Positions 43,923-54,499 of a stretch of DNA of 64,000 bases are shown here, in pieces. Position 1 is the stretch's first letter; every line of letters starts with the position of its first letter. The notes below the pieces were generated by a model that saw only the letters and a list, made by a program, of their open reading frames with translations, was not told the origin of the DNA and searched no databases. Source of the stretch: Triticum aestivum (Eukaryota > Streptophyta > Magnoliopsida > Poales > Poaceae); NCBI RefSeq assembly GCF_018294505.1, contig NC_057808.1:229025780-229089779 (forward strand). The letters are read 5' to 3'. The position numbers were made by a program, and so were the translations under genes.

Positions 43923-46264
43923 ATGTCTGATGACACTTTGCGCACCAGTTTTTCCGCAGAAGTGATTCCAAATTTTCGGCTTCCGCAAAAATATCTACCT
44001 CCCCGCCCCCTCCCCCTTACCGAAAGCCACATTTCCCCTGTTTCCGCCTTCCTTTCCAAGTTGAAACCTTCACTCCTTGCTTGCAGCGCCGCCTCCTCGG
44101 CGATGACCCTCCTTCATGATGCTCGGCCTCGTCTATCCAGGCAGGTAATCCACACCCGACCCCATCCTCCTCCTTCCACATCCCACATGCCCCGACCGCC
44201 GGCGCGAGCGCGACACCTTCCACCCAAATCATCGACCACTCCACCAAATAAGTGCTGCCCTAAGCCATGGTGCACGCAGCATAGCCAGGATCTCAAGGAG
44301 CATTTGGCGGCGAAGAAGCAAATCGCGGCCGCACGTGCGGATGAGGTCTCGATGGCTGCCATTCGTGCCAACCCCCAAATCTTAGAGGAGCACCTTGCCA
44401 TTTGCTAGCTATGCCGGTTAAGTATGCTCGGTTTACCCGTTGCGTGTGCTGCTCATGCCTTTCCTTCACAAATTCTAGTGAATTGTGCCATCTAATTTTA
44501 CCATGCAATTTGTGGCTCTAGTGTATATGTTCTATATGTCATGCAGGGTGGTGCTCACTTATTAACTGTTTTGTTAATTTATTGTCGTCTTCAGTTAACT
44601 GTTTGGTTCAATTCTGCATATGTGATGTTCAATTCTTCAGGCTGCAATTTTGTATTATCTTCCATGTGAGAAATAAATCGAATTTATCTTTACAAAATAC
44701 ATGAGAAACGAATACAATTGCTATATTTCCAAGTTGCCAGGCATGCTTGGTTTGGTTATACATTGTGCAATGTGGTGCTCAGTTAACGTTTGGTTCATTT
44801 GTGTTGTGGTGTTTAGTTAACTGCTTGTTTCAATTCTGCAATGCGATGTTCCATAGTTGTGGGTGCATTTTGTTATTGTATACCATGTGAGGAATAAATT
44901 GAATTTGGATGTAGTAAATATACGAGAAACAAATACAACTGCTATATTTCCAAGTTGTTAAGCATGCTTGGTTTGGTTAACTGTATGATCTTCTATTAGG
45001 AGTATGTTATATTGTGCAATGTGGTGCTCGCTTAATATTTGGTTCATTTGTTGTGGTGTTTACTTAACTGCATGGTTCAATTCTGCAATGCGATGTCAAA
45101 TTGTTGTGGCTGCATTCTGTTATTGTATACCATGTGAGAAATAAATCAAATTTGGCTGTACTAAATACATGAGAAACAAATACAATTTCTATATTTCCAA
45201 GTTGTTAAGCATGCTTGGTTTGATTAATTGTGTGATCTTCTATTAGGAGTATATTATATTGTGTAATGTGGTGCTCAGTTAATGTTTGGTTCATTTGTTG
45301 TGGTGTTTAGTTAACTGCTTGGTTCAATTCTGCAATGCAATGTCCAATTGTCATGGGTAGAATTTGGTATTGTTGTGCATGTGTGGAATAAATCGAATTT
45401 GGCTGCACTTAGTACATGAGAAACATATACAAGTGCTATATTTCCTACTTCTTAATCATGCTTGGTTTGGTAAATGGGTTTTCCATGTGATTTGAATTAA
45501 TCTGATGAATCTGCAATGTGCTTATTTTTCATCAACATATTTTACTGATAGCATGAGAACCCTTGCTTAACCTGATGACTAACTACCTTATATGTGTTCC
45601 AGGGAAACAATTGGAAACACTGAGGTTTACAATCAAGGTTAGCACGTGCATGGTCCGTTGTCTAATAGCACATTATTGTGCAATTGCAGGAACCATTCTA
45701 ATATTTAGGTTTTTAACAATTTGGTCTTGCACATGTAGGTCCTGCTTTAGAGGTTTTGACCCATTGTTCGACCCTTTTTGCATATGGGGAAATGAGTAGT
45801 CCGTGAATATCAGTCAAGTCAAGAAACTCAAAAAGATTGTTAGGATAAAGAAATTAGCGACAAGAAACAACAAGATATTTGTCTGCACAATGAAGAAGAC
45901 ATCAGTTCACTACAGGATGGTACTAACTATTATACCTTGCCTTTTTATTCCTTTGTCCCATTTCCAATATAGAGAAGATATTTATGCACATCCTTATTTT
46001 TAGGCCTTTCCAAAGCAGTTCACTGATGATTACCTCTCAAACCACCTGTATGGTCAGGAGGCGAGGAAGGTATTCATATGACACCCACGGTTCAATATTG
46101 AAGTGTTCCTGAAGAAGACGAAGGATGGACGGTCAATCATCCACAGGCACTGGCCAAAAGTTACGAAGACCTTCAACATCAATGAAGCCTCAATATTTTT
46201 CTTTGTCGCCTTCTGCATCAGCAGTTTTCCAGCTGAGATACATCTGTCTATGTACCATCTATGA
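43923..46264 (+). pseudogene. B3-domain gene copy of the right arm, broken
   Basis: Counterpart of the intact left gene. Exon 1 (43923-44408) is open from an upstream Met and contains KPWCTQHSQDLKEHL, but it ends in a stop and lacks the GT donor position. In exon 2 (about 45602-45637) the internal ATG is ATT. Exon 3 (from about 45738) has a stop after DPFCIWGNE. Exon 4 (from 46004) has an insertion in FTDDYL...LYGQ and a TGA in place of the codon after KVFI. The gene cannot make the full protein. Confidence 0.65.
44600..45480. repeat. 245-bp tandem array (right arm)
   Basis: Inverted counterpart of 24840-25700, again lying between exon 1 and exon 2 of the B3 copy. Unit markers gttaagcatgcttggttt and ttcaattctgcaatg recur three to four times. 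Confidence 0.8.
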
Positions 46265-46489
46265 TGCTAATTTTGAAAGGTTATAGATGTTGCATGTGAA
46301 ACTTGGTGCTGGTGTAGTTGTGTAATGGGGTAGCTGAGTGCTGAAGCAATATGATGTTGTACTTTGATGTATTTCAATCACGAAAATGAAATATATTGTG
46401 TGCTTAATATGAAATGTCAATTAGATTAATAAATGGATTATTAATAATCGGATAATTAGCCTACTAATTGGGTTTTTCTATTGTAAATG

Positions 46490-47130
46490 GTTATTGAGAA
46501 AACACCATGTGTGATGCATTCAACAACGCACACAGTTTCTAGGAATAAACCGTGTTCGATTAATAAACAATCACACACGATATCCTCTTGAAAACTGTTT
46601 GCATTAGGCCACCTGGCGCAAACATTTACCACATAAAAACTGTGTGTGATGGACAACCCTTGACACACAGTTTCTTCTATGCACCGTGTCTGGTGTATTC
46701 AGTAACGCAAACAATAAAATTGTTAATACCGTGTGCAATGGAAACACTATCACAAACGATTTAATGGGGAAAATTGTGTGTGATGTACTTGCGAACAGAA
46801 ATGTTTTCCTTGGAGCGACTATGTGGGATGTATATACGATCGGAAACGTTTAGCGGTGACTGATTGTGTGGGATGTACTTGCGACCGGAAATGATTTCGC
46901 CTATATAATTGTTTTTTTAGCTCTACTGTATGTATTTCCTTATTTGAGCCATCGCCGGTCGCACACGACCTCGTTTTGCCAAGCATGTGTGCCATGAGGG
47001 CATATCCCCGACAGTTTCTGGGTCGTGTGGGAAGGATCCCCCTATCGCCCACACTCACTAGGCGACGGTTCCAAATGCCGTCGCGGAAAGAGGTTAAAAA
47101 CCGTTTTTATAGCGCCTCGCTGTACTAGTG
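46490..47130 (-). repeat. Right terminus and subterminal motif cluster
   Basis: Mirror of the left cluster, ending ...CTGTACTAGTG at 47130. It shares the strings ccgcgacggcatttgg and cacacgacccagaaac (read on minus) with the left end. Confidence 0.7.
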
Positions 47131-47334
47131 AAACCCTCTGGTTTATATAGACACCAGGGGTATTACGGTTTACATATAGTCGGTTACATCAAGGGAACGC
47201 CAGATCTTCCACCTTGCCTTCGAGTACACACCAAGGCACAAAAGGTCTTCGGTACGGATACTGTGCGTCCCAACAGTCTGGCCTATGAGAGATAGGCCGG
47301 CCACTCGAGGACCCCTAGTCCAGGACTCCCTCAA
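47131..47334 (-). repeat. LTR fragment of Fatima-like type
   Basis: On minus it begins TGAGGGAGTCCTGGACTAGG at 47334 and runs about 204 bp to the cggtttatatagacacc block, where it meets the CACTA-like terminus at 47130. The remainder of the LTR is not found at the opposite flank (23232), which instead is gag of element A. Confidence 0.75.
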
Positions 47335-47621
47335 AAGGCATGAGAGGCATTGGGAGTGAACGAACAACGACATCTACCTTCCAGATCCTTATTTCTTTCC
47401 CGAGGTGGGGTCGAGGTGGGGTAGAGATGGGCTAAACACTAAATGGGAGTGGTAGGGGTTATTTGCAAAATTGTCGTAGTTTGTGTCAGTTGTGTTGGAT
47501 GCAAAGCGAACGGTTCTAAATGAATGATGGCAGCCACACCATCATCACCAACTCAGATTTTTATAAGAGTAGAGATTCTGTGTTTTAGCAGAAGATTCTT
47601 CTTTCAACCTGAATTTCCAAC
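47335..47621. other. Short stretch of unassigned DNA
   Basis: About 290 bp between the LTR fragment and the LTR of element D. I recognise no TE or ORF. It may be a remnant of older DNA. The five bases before element D are ccaac. Confidence 0.4.
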
Positions 47622-48526
47622 TGTCGGATCTCGGGTTCCGGCAAAACCCTCAAGGTTCGAACACTGGGGTGCGCACGAAGATCTCCTCCTACCGATCCAT
47701 GCTTTAGGTTTTCTAAGATCTCAAGGACTAACTCGATGAACTCGCAGCACAAAAGACGCAAGATTTATACTGGTTCAGGCCACCGTTGTGGTGTAATACC
47801 CTACTCTAGTGTGGTGGTGGTGGATTGCCTCTTGGGCTGAGGATGAACAGAAGAATAACCTCCTGAGGAGATGTGTTCTTGTGCTTGGTGGGTGTGAGGA
47901 TGGGATGGATCGAGTCCAAGATGAGATGCCTCCGAATGAGTTCGAGACGAGTCTCCTTCCTACTGTGGTGGCTAATCCTATTTATAGAGGCCCTGGTCCT
48001 CTCCCCAAATATTGAGCGGGAAGGGAGCCAACAACGGCCAATTTGAAAGGGGACATCTAGTACAGCTTATCCTGACAAAAGCAGTCTTTGCCTACAAAAG
48101 GCTCTGGTGGTGACACCACCTTGGGATCCACGGTGACCTCCGTCTTGCCGTCCTGCTGGTCTTGGTCTCATTGCACTAATATGGAAACCTTTTCTTGACG
48201 CCTCGGTACTCCACGCCTGCGCTTGCTTCCTTAGCACCAAAGAGGAAACAAGGACACTATGCGCGCCGGCGCCCGCCTGGCGCCCGCCTGGCCTTGATCG
48301 TCATGGCTCACGTCACGAGAACCTCGCGAGGTTTGCCTTGCCTTGATCTCTCCGCCCCTCACGAGCCATCCTGGTGAGGCCGCTCCCGAGGAGGTCTTGT
48401 GTCGCCCGCCTCGCGAGGGTCTTGAGTGCTTGTAGGTGAAGATGGGTCGTACGGGCCCGCTCGCGGAGCCACGTCGTGGGCCGCAGGCAGGCAAGTCTAG
48501 GGACCCCCATTCCCAGAACGCAGACA
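47622..48526 (-). repeat. 3' LTR of element D
   Basis: 905 bp; on minus TGTCTGCGTTCTGGGAATGG...GAACCCGAGATCCGACA. The adjoining gtagccccgggcccaagg (minus: polypurine tract) corresponds to the tract before the 3' LTR of element B, which identifies it as the 3' LTR. Confidence 0.9.
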
Positions 48527-48768
48527 GTAGCCCCGGGCCCAAGGCGTGCTCGGGCTTGGCTTCAAGGCAAAGCCAAAGGTCAATTGCAGAGCGTCGCGGG
48601 CCCCAATAGCCTGCGGCCTTGGTCGACGCGTGGCAGTTGATTGGACGTGGGCGTCTCCGCTTCCCCACACTGCCTCGGCAACTGCCCGACTTGACAAGTC
48701 CCTGCGACATGCAAGGTAAAACCATCATTACCTGTGATCGTGGGGGGCGCCGGTTGGCCTTCTCCTGC

Positions 48769-48775
48769 TATAAAT
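48769..48775 (+). promoter_or_regulatory. TATA box of the antisense gene of element D
   Basis: TATAAAT in ctcctgctataaatgggg, 91 bp upstream of the antisense ATG at 48860 and outside the LTR. Its position relative to the ATG matches the antisense gene of element C. Confidence 0.55.
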
Positions 48776-48859
48776 GGGGAGGGGGCAGAGCCCCCGTCGC
48801 CCATCTCTTCCCATTCCGCTTGCTTCTTCCTCCTTGCTTCATTTCCAGCTGCGACACCA

Positions 48860-49675
48860 ATGGCACCCATCCGGAGGTTTTCTGCCGCGGAGAAAGGAAA
48901 GACTCCCCTCGATGGGCCGGTTACGCTCCCGCCGAAGAAGAGGCCGGTCCACCGCCGCGGCGCGGCGGGGATGCAGGTGGTGACGAGGCCTTGGTGCAAG
49001 CGGCCTCCTCCTGGGTATCCATTACCCCTGTACGCCCAAGCCGGGGGCTCAGGAGGGAGAGGCGACGAGCGTCGGCGTGCGCGCCGCGGCCATGGTCGCC
49101 GTGCCGCGGTGGCGCGCGTCGCCACACCCGGAGTCCACGCCACGGACTCCTCGCGCGAGCTCGTGCTGTGGGTGGTGATGCCCCCGAGCACCTGGATTTG
49201 CTTCCCTTCTTTCTTCTCTGCTGAGATGCCGCCGAGGGGGCCCCTTGAGCTTTGGCTACAGCACGCTGACTGCGACACGCCGGAGACAGGAGCGGAGGTC
49301 GAGGCCGTCTCTTCGGGGAAGATCTTCATGACTAGATGCTGGGGTGAGGTCGCTTGGGTGCGCCGTGCGGAGGGCGCCCTCGCGATCCACTTCGAGTACA
49401 ACGGCGCCTCCGCGCTGTTCTTCAAGGTCTTTGACGCTGAAGGCCGCCGTCTAGAGTGTTGCTCCGGGAGAGGTCATCAGGCTGACGTTGCTGCAGGGGC
49501 AGGGCCCGCTCCCTACGTCGCCGGTGGCTCCTTTGGAAGCCGCAGTGACACATGGGCGTCCATCGATTCTCCCGAGCTCTACGAGACTCCGGAGACGAGC
49601 GAAGACAGCTACGTGCCCCCAAGCTCTCGCCGAGCCCGGAGCAGGGCTGCGGCGTCGGGCCACCGCCGCCGCTGA
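48860..49675 (+). CDS. Antisense ORF of element D, possible B3-like segment
   Basis: An open frame of 271 codons from MAPIRRFSAAEKGKTPL. The N-terminal half is Arg/Pro/Gly rich. Residues around 120-200 read as a folded domain: LVLWVVMPPSTWICFP, then GKIFMTRCWGEVAWVRRAEGA, HFEYNGASALFFKVFD and GRRLECC. The pattern W-x-E-V...-eGa...FeYnGas.LffKvF resembles the second half of a plant B3 domain, but this is a by-eye call. The C-terminus is Ser/Arg rich. It occupies the slot that in B and C holds a quite different antisense protein. A TATA box and, downstream, attatgaaa-type poly(A)-like sequence suggest an independent transcription unit. Confidence 0.5.
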   Translation: MAPIRRFSAAEKGKTPLDGPVTLPPKKRPVHRRGAAGMQVVTRPWCKRPPPGYPLPLYAQAGGSGGRGDERRRARRGHGRRAAVARVATPGVHATDSSRELVLWVVMPPSTWICFPSFFSAEMPPRGPLELWLQHADCDTPETGAEVEAVSSGKIFMTRCWGEVAWVRRAEGALAIHFEYNGASALFFKVFDAEGRRLECCSGRGHQADVAAGAGPAPYVAGGSFGSRSDTWASIDSPELYETPETSEDSYVPPSSRRARSRAAASGHRRR

Positions 49676-51027
49676 TCTGGATGAGGTTGGCTCTGGCCTC
49701 TGATAGCCCACTGTTGATGATGGCATCATCCACAGGGCGCGTGTAGATAGGATTCCCGAAGTTCTTGTCTTTTGTTTCCTGCGAGGAATCAAGGAGTACC
49801 CCGCGGGGGCATGTAAAGGGTTTGTAATGCCTTTGTCAATATTGTCCTTATTATGAAATTGTGCGAGCGCGAGTCCTGCTTTAGCTCGGTCTCCCCTTTC
49901 CGACCTCGTGACGACTTGGTGCTCTACGCTAACAGGTCCCGGTCCCTAGGCCGCAGCCGTCGCTGGTATGCCAGGTCGCGTGCCATGGTCAAGGCCAGGA
50001 GGTGAGTGGCCCGAGGTCCAGTAAGAGCCCCTGAGGCGCGATGCTCAGGAGGTCCCCCTTAGCTCTCAAGCAGACGTCGAGAGGTAGGAAAGGGCGGTGA
50101 CGTTGCCGCGGCAGGGCTGCGGCTAGTGTGGTTCCTAGTCCTTAGCGGTTTAGCCAACCTGGGCACGAGACTTATCTTGACAGTCTGGAGTCGGTTCCTC
50201 GCGACACACCAGATTCGGGCATAGCTGTCCGTAGCGTAGCTAGGCCTGGCCCATACGAGCCTCTCCCTCTTCTTCGCGCTCTCCTTTGTGCTCTACGTCC
50301 TCAGGTCCTGGCCCTCGAGCGAGCTCAGCCGCCGCTGGTATGCCAGGTCGCGTGCCATGGTCAAGGCCAGGGGGTGAGGGTTGGAGAGCTAGTAAGAGCT
50401 TCTGAGTCGCGATGCTCAGGAGCCCCCCTTTTAACGCGCAAGCGGATCACATGGGAGAAGAGGGAGCTCGCGGTGCTGCCCACCATCGTCCTCAGGAGAT
50501 TCCTACAAGCCAGCACAAGGAGAGACACAGTTTGCCATTATGGTTTGCCGGGCGGCCACTGATTGCTTTGCCAGAGAACGGGGGCACTGAGGGCCCGGTG
50601 AGGTGGCGCGCGTGGCCAGAGCTCGGCGCTCAGATTTGTCGACGTTGCTGGGACGGACCCAAGCACAAGCGCCGTACCAGAGTGAGCAACTCCCAGGGTA
50701 AGTGCCAATCAAGCAGGTGATAGTCATAGGCAAATTAAGCATGGAAAGCAAACCGGCTTAGGTTAATGCAGAGAAGATACATGCCACTGGTTCAGGTCCG
50801 AGCGGCATGGGGATGATGCAGCCCGAGGGGCGCCCCCAGCAAGGTAAGCTAAAGACATAAAAAGTGATACATGCCACAGGGACGGACCCACGTGGCCTGG
50901 GAATGATGCAGCCCGGGGGGCGCTGCCAGCTAAATAAACTTGGAAAATGTCACCTGGTTCTGTTGATGAAGGGATGTTGGGGCAGCTGAAGGTACGTCGA
51001 GGAGGTACGCGGTGAAGGGGTTGTTCC
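49676..51027. other. Internal non-coding region of element D with direct repeats
   Basis: A block of about 150 bp (centred on gctggtatgccaggtcgcgtgccatggtc) occurs at about 49960 and again at about 50335. A second direct repeat of about 100 bp (gatacatgccac...gatgatgcagcccg) occurs at 50776 and 50865. No ORF is supported; the RT remnant begins upstream on minus at 51459. Confidence 0.6.
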
Positions 51028-51459
51028 TCACGAGCCGACGGGGCCCTGAGCCTCGGGAGGCTCTGGAGGTCCAGGCGGTTCCTTGAGGACCGTCTCCATC
51101 TCCGACAGGACGGCGTGGTGCCTGGCCTCTTGAGTCGCCAGGGCGTGCCACATGTTGTGCTGATAGGCAGACGCCACGCTCGGCAGGCCAAAAGGCATGC
51201 GAATGTAGTTGTGCAGTGGACCCACGCAGCGTCCCACGCGCGAAGGCCAGAAGGGCTCCTGAGCCGCGGCCCTGTTGAGCCCTGAGATGTCGACGCACAC
51301 GCATAGCCCGGCATCGTCACCTAGATGGGGAGCTACGCGCGGTGAGCGGCAGTCGCCGCGCATAGCCCTCGCATCCTGCAATTCTTGAGTGGTCTTGGTA
51401 ACGAACTCCTGAGCGGTGGGCGCTCCTTGACTTGCGTCCTCCTGAGGGAAACGTGCCAC
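51028..51459 (-). pseudogene. RT fragment of element D
   Basis: LCVCVDISGLNRAAAQEPFWPSR corresponds in two parts to the Gypsy RT block WRxCVDFxxLNKACPKDPFPLPRID, and YIRMPFGLPSVASAYQ to the MPFGLKNAGATYQ block. The segment between them (catalytic DAxSGYHQI) is lost, and no YxDD box follows. Only a deleted remnant remains. Confidence 0.7.
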
Positions 51460-51645
51460 AAAGCACGCCTCTAGATGGTGCCCAAGCGCCTACCTCGTGA
51501 TGTTGGCAAGGTCCGAGGCCCTCCAAAAGAGAGCCCCCGAGCCCTGCCCGAGAAGGGCCCCAGGCGTGCTTTCCTATACGATGGAGGGAGGCGCCCAGGG
51601 TGCGGGCGCCGACCCAGTGGTGGGGCCGCTTGAGGTGCCGCTTGC

Positions 51646-52150
51646 CTAAGGCCCTGCGCGGAGGAGCTGCTTCTTCTTCTTAGGGGTGGCCTCAGGAGGG
51701 CACTCGCCCTTGCTGTCGGGGTCGTCGATTGCTGCGGCTTGGAAGGCACGTTCGAGGGAGCACACCGCATCTCTTTCTTCGCATGGGACTGTGATGATTC
51801 CGCCACTTCCTGGCATCTTGAGGACATTGTAGCCGTGATGGGTCACCGCCATGAACTTGGCCAGGGCTGGATACCCGAGGATTGCATTGTACGGCAGACG
51901 GATGTGGGCAACGTCAAAGTCGATGAGTTCGGTGCGATAGTTGTTGCATTCTCCAAAGGTGACAGGGAGGCGGACCTACCCTATCGGTGTGGTGGAACCG
52001 TCGGTCACTCCTGAGAAAGGCTTGGTAGGCTAAAGCTGGTCGTAGGGCACTTGAAGATTGTCGAACGTGTCAACGGATAAGACGTTAAGCCCTGCGCCGC
52101 CGTTGATGAGAGTCTTGGTGACTTGTACATTGCTGATGACGGGTGAAAAG
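51646..52150 (-). pseudogene. Protease region of element D, active-site Asp changed
   Basis: The minus frame reads TKTLINGGAGLNVLSVDTFD, where the aspartic protease signature is normally (I/M)DGGAG; the codon is AAC (Asn) near 52094. The downstream piece (51852-51646) has MAVTHHGYNVLKMPG, matching the protease-RT linker. An Asp-to-Asn change at this position would abolish activity. Confidence 0.7.
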
Positions 52151-53089
52151 AGCATGGGGAGAACGCCAGCAGTGGCCGCACACTTGAGGTGATCTGCCGA
52201 ACTGAAGGTGATGGCGCACTTGGACCACCTGAGCGGGCCACGGTCATCCCAGCGTCCGCCACCACGTCCTCCTCCTCGGCCGTAGCCCCGGTCATTTTTC
52301 TTAGGGTGTCGACCGAAGCGTCCTTCTCGAATGGCTCTGAGCTCTTGACAGTCGTTGGTGTTGTGGCTATGCAGGTTTTGGAAGGCGCAGAACGGTCGGC
52401 TGCCCTTGGATGACTCGGGCTGGTCTCTGCCACGCTTGGTGTCCGGCTCCGCTGCGAGCACGGCCGCTCCCTTGCGCTTCACGTCCTTGGCCTTGGCTTT
52501 CTTTTCCTCCGGGTCCATAGCCGGGAGCTCGCGGAGGGAGAGGCGCCCCTCCTCAGCTCATGCGCACTTGGTCGCTTGGTTAAACAGCTCCAGAGACGTG
52601 CACAGCTCCTTGTGGATGGCGAGCTCCTCCTTCATCTTGACGTCGCGAACGCCATCAGAGAACGCGGAGATGATGGCCCCGTCCGTCACCTTGGGGATCT
52701 TGAGGCGAACGTTGTTGAAGCGCTAGATGTACTTTTGGAGGGTCTCTCCTGGTTGTTGCTTGACGCGGCGTAGGTCACCCGCGGCCAGTGGGCGGTCGCG
52801 AGTGCCCTGGAAGTTGGCGACGAAGTGGTCACGCATCTCGTCCCAGGAGGAGATCGAGCCTGGAGGCAGGTTCAGGAGCCACGAACGAGCGCCATCTTTG
52901 AGCGCCATGGAGAACCAGTTTTCCATGACTTTCTCGTCGCCGTTGGCCGCCTCGATGCTCAGCTCGTAGAGCTGCAAGAACTCCGCGGGGTCGGGGGTGC
53001 CGTCGTAGCGCGGAGGCAGGTCTAGCTTGAACTTGCCCGGCTAGGCGACGCTACGCAACTCTGGCGTGAAGGCACAGCAACCGACCGTA
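52030..53089 (-). pseudogene. gag (capsid and zinc-binding part) of element D
   Basis: KFKLDLPPRYDGTPDPAEF and then WFSMALKDGARSWLLNLPPG, WDEMRDHFVANFQGTRDRP form the retrotrans_gag domain. FCAFQNLHSHNTNDCQEL is the Cys/His zinc-binding motif, followed by a Gly/Arg-rich tail. Stops: TAG at 53043-53041 (Trp in element F), TAG at 52725-52723 (Gln position) and a further stop near 52560. The N-terminal part lies beyond element E at 60852-61523. Confidence 0.75.
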
Positions 53090-53094
53090 GTCAG

Positions 53095-54499
53095 TGATAA
53101 CCCACAAGTATAGGGGATCGCAACAGTTTTCGAGGGTAGAGTATTCGACCCAAATTTATTGATTCGACACAAGGGGAGCCAAAGAATATTCTCAATTATT
53201 AGCAGTTGAGTTGTCAATTCAACCACACCTGGATAACTTAGTATCTGCAGCAAAGTATTTAGTAGCAAAGTAATATGGAAGTAACGGTAATGATAGCAAA
53301 AGTAATATTTTTGGGTTTTGTAGTGATTGTAACAGTAGCAACGGAAAACTAAATAAGCGAAGAACAATATGTGAAAAGCTCGTAGGCATTGGATCGGTGA
53401 TGGAGAATTATGCCGGATGCGGTTCATCATGTAACAATCATAACATAGGGTGACACAGAACTAGCTCCAATTCATCAATGTAATGTAGGCATGTATTCCG
53501 AATATAGTCATACGTGCTTATGGAAAAGAACTTGCATGACATCTTTTGTCCTACCCTCCCGTGGCAGCGGGGTCCTAATGGAAACTAAGGGATATTAAGG
53601 CCTCCTTTTAATAGAGTACCGGACCAAAGCATTAACACATAATGAATACATGAACTCCTCAAACTATGGTCATCAACGGGAGTGGTCCCGATTATTGTCA
53701 CTTCGGGGTTGCCGGATCATAACACATAGTTGGTGACTATCGACTTGAAAGATAGGATCAAGAACTCACATATATTCATGAAAACATAATAGGTTCAGAT
53801 CTGAAATCATGGCACTCGGGCCCTAGTGACAAGCATTAAGCATAGCAAAGTCATAGCAACATCAATCTCAGAACATAGTGGATACTAGGGACCAAACCCT
53901 AACAAAACTAACTCGATTACATGATAGATCTCATCCAACCCATCACTGTCCAGCAAGCCTACGATGGAATTACTCACGCACGGCGTTGAGCATCATGAAA
54001 TTGGTGATGGAGGATGGTTGATGATGACGACGACGACGGATTCCCCTCTCCGGAGCCCCGAACGGACTCCCGATCAGCCCTCCCGAGAGGTTTTCGGGCT
54101 TGGCGGCGGCTCCGTATCGTAAAACGTGATGAATCCTTCTCTCTAGTTGTTTTCTCCCCGAACACGAATATATGGAGTTGGAGTTGAGGTAGGTGGAGCG
54201 TCAGGGAGCCCACGAGGCAGGGGGGCGCACCCAGGGGGGCAGGCGCGCCCCCACCCTCGTGGACAGGGTGTGGGCCCCCTGACGTGGATTCTTCTTCCAC
54301 TATTTTTAATATTTTCCAAAAATATGTTCCGTGGAGTTTCAGGTCATTCCGAGAACTTTTGTTTCTGCACATAAATAACACCATGGAAAGTCTGCTGAAA
54401 ACAGCGACAGTCCGGGTTAGTTCCATTTAAATCATGCAAGTTAGAGTCCAAAACAAGGGCAAAAGTGTTTGGAAAAGTAGATACGACAGAGACGTATCA
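53095..54499 (-). repeat. 3' LTR of element E
   Basis: On minus it starts TGATACGTCTCTGTCGTATC and ends CTATACTTGTGGGTTATCA. It is preceded (minus) by the polypurine tract AAGCTTGGGGGAGTT at 54500-54514. Confidence 0.9.

Larger units (their letters stand above)
23233..47130. mobile_element. Giant CACTA-like inverted-repeat structure, 23.9 kb, containing nested elements
   Basis: Both ends read CACTAGTACA inward (23233 rightwards; 47130 leftwards), followed by near-identical sequence for several kilobases, so the structure is a foldback with arms of about 6 kb rather than a normal CACTA with short TIRs. Flanks do not form a target duplication (TTC left, AAA right). The left flank is gag of element A, while the right flank is an LTR fragment. 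Contents: a B3 gene, an Ala-rich ORF and two tandem arrays in each arm. The centre holds a gag scrap, element C, a small palindrome and an unrecognised ORF. No TNP2-type transposase is visible. Confidence 0.75.
40890..47130 (-). repeat. Right inverted arm
   Basis: Reverse-complement counterpart of the left arm. Its inner edge is near 40890. Divergence from the left arm is visible as scattered substitutions and small indels, and both genes in this arm are broken. Confidence 0.85.

Noticed and set aside
23233..47130. A single ordinary CACTA insertion with a 3-bp target duplication
   Set aside because: Flanking triplets differ and the two outer sequences do not rejoin into one element.
54147..54426. 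ORFs within the Sabrina-like LTRs (also 53041-53430, 59401-59784 and 60328-60777)
   Set aside because: They occur in LTRs and duplicate each other because the LTRs do; not protein genes.
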